Position numbers and translations under genes: made by a program | Part shown: positions 62,949-64,000 of the stretch, piece after piece | Numbering within the stretch: position 1 is the stretch's first letter | Layout: every line of letters begins with the position of its first letter | NCBI GenBank assembly: GCA_015227615.1 | Contig: JAALGZ010000010.1 | Coordinates: forward strand, 248,001 to 312,000 | DNA from: Labyrinthula sp. Ha | Lineage: Eukaryota > Sar > Bigyra > Labyrinthulida > Labyrinthulaceae | DNA length: 64,000 nt | Reading direction: 5' to 3' | Notes under the pieces: generated by a model | What the model was told of the DNA's origin: nothing | Seen by the model: only the letters and a program-made list of their open reading frames with translations | Databases searched by the model: none

Positions 62949-64000
62949 AATTGGATTTGAATATAATATTATTTAATATATGAGTTGAGTATGTGTGTGT
63001 ATGTTTTTAACTCGTTTAATAGTAAAAGTGATTTATTGGACTGGAATAATCTGAAAATAATAATTATTAATTTTATTGTATTTTGCACTTATTAAAGAAT
63101 TATCAATAATTTTGTAACTAGTTTTCTATCTTTTTAAATAGAGAAAGCTTTGAAATTATATAACTTTATTCTGTAAAGCTTATTTTACGCAGAGCATAAA
63201 AAAAAAAACTTCAACTATATCTATTGTAAAACAAATATTTTCCTGGTTTAAATCATAGTTTCAATGAAAGTAAGAAAATTATTCAAGTTATTCATAGCAA
63301 AAAATCTTTCCTAAATAATCTGTTGGTATATTTACACAAAAAACATATATTTCCTGAAGATAATGTGATTTAATAGCCGGACAGAAAGTCTGATTCAATG
63401 AAGAAATACTAAGTATTCATGTTCAAATTTATTTAATGTTTAAGTGTTTGCTTATGACAAGGCAAAGTATTACTTTATGGTAAACAGACAATTCCAAACA
63501 AAATATATTGTATGATGTATTATTTTTTTTTTAGTTTATGTTAATGACACAACATATTTTAAAGAAAATATTTCATGGATTATTCAGATCCATTATTTCA
63601 CCGTATAAATCTGTGATAAATCCAACAGACCTTTATAAATACAAATAGTTGCTGTAAAATTCAGAATACACACTTAGTGTTTTCTCTGTTTACGAGGCTC
63701 AGAAAAAACACATTACGTGTTTCTATTGACCATATCTTATTCTATACAGCTCCACCTCCCAGATAAATTTAAACTTTCTCATTCTTGTTGATATTCTATA
63801 ATCATCTTTAAATATATATTATGATTATTGCTACTGCTTTTCAAATACAAAATGAAATAGTAATTAAGAGCCCTTTGAAAAAATTGGTTTATAATTCCTA
63901 ATCACTGTACATTAATTATTATCTACTGTATACAAATTACTGCCAAGAATTGAATATTCGCTTTTTGATATCAAACTAATAGAAATACAAAACCCTTTTT
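62949..64000. other. Shared 3' flank of ROCO copy 4
   Basis: No gene. It is the counterpart of 40744-40534 plus 35973-35107 on the minus strand. It preserves the uninterrupted sequence into which the copia element inserted on the other arm (around AAATAGAGAAAGC, 63137-63149). Confidence 0.8.

Larger units (their letters stand above)
59357..64000 (+). repeat. Inverted duplication B, right arm (with ROCO copy 4)
   Basis: The plus-strand arm matching the minus strand of 35107-44321 minus the copia element. It includes the upstream block, ROCO copy 4 and all of its 3' flank to the window edge. The final bases (GCTTTTTGATATCAAAC...AACCCTTTTT) are the reverse complement of 35107-35155, so the duplication continues beyond the window. 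Confidence 0.85.

Noticed and set aside
1-64000. CRISPR arrays, rRNA genes and bacterial operon structure
   Set aside because: No regularly spaced short repeats, no rRNA-like conserved blocks and no closely packed same-strand genes; the introns and ubiquitin protease indicate a eukaryote.

Overview
The window is AT-rich eukaryotic nuclear DNA from a protist-like genome whose lineage I cannot name. Evidence for a eukaryote is the presence of spliceosomal GT...AG introns, an LTR retrotransposon, LINE, SINE and Mutator-type remnants, a ubiquitin protease, and long gene-poor gaps. The introns are unusually small and uniform: almost all that I could place by reading frame are 28 or 29 nt, and one is 32 nt. 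Codon use is standard: all three stop codons end genes and none occurs inside the 769-codon isocitrate dehydrogenase.

The dominant content is four intact paralogues of an LRR-Roc-COR-like (ROCO family) GTPase gene: 4739-7313 (+), 24364-26950 (-), 40745-43316 (-) and 60362-62948 (+). Each has eight exons and seven introns at identical places, and predicts a protein of about 790 residues. All four share a conserved upstream block with an inverted-repeat element about 40-70 nt before the ATG. Copies 3 and 4 also share more than 1 kb of 3' flank in opposite orientations, so they are the arms of a large inverted duplication that runs off the right edge of the window. A Ty1/copia-type element is inserted in the 3' flank of copy 3 and is absent at the matching site of copy 4.

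Two other intact host genes are present: a bacterial-type monomeric NADP isocitrate dehydrogenase (15307-17616, no intron) and an Atg22-like major facilitator membrane protein (48166-49838, one 32-nt intron). Decayed host genes are a ubiquitin-specific protease (about 1210-2680, minus), an unrecognised gene (34423-35113) and a weaker candidate near 12 kb. A 1.34-kb segment holding the 3' end of the protease is duplicated at 12.5-13.9 kb.

Mobile remnants are a LINE fossil on the minus strand (about 8.9-11.65 kb), the copia element at 35974-40533 with a tRNA-like SINE inserted inside it, a much older copia fossil (about 52.7-53.9 kb), a MULE transposase relic (about 56.1-58.1 kb) and a 169-bp hairpin element or MITE just after the Atg22-like gene. 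The remaining stretches, about half of the window, show nothing I can support.
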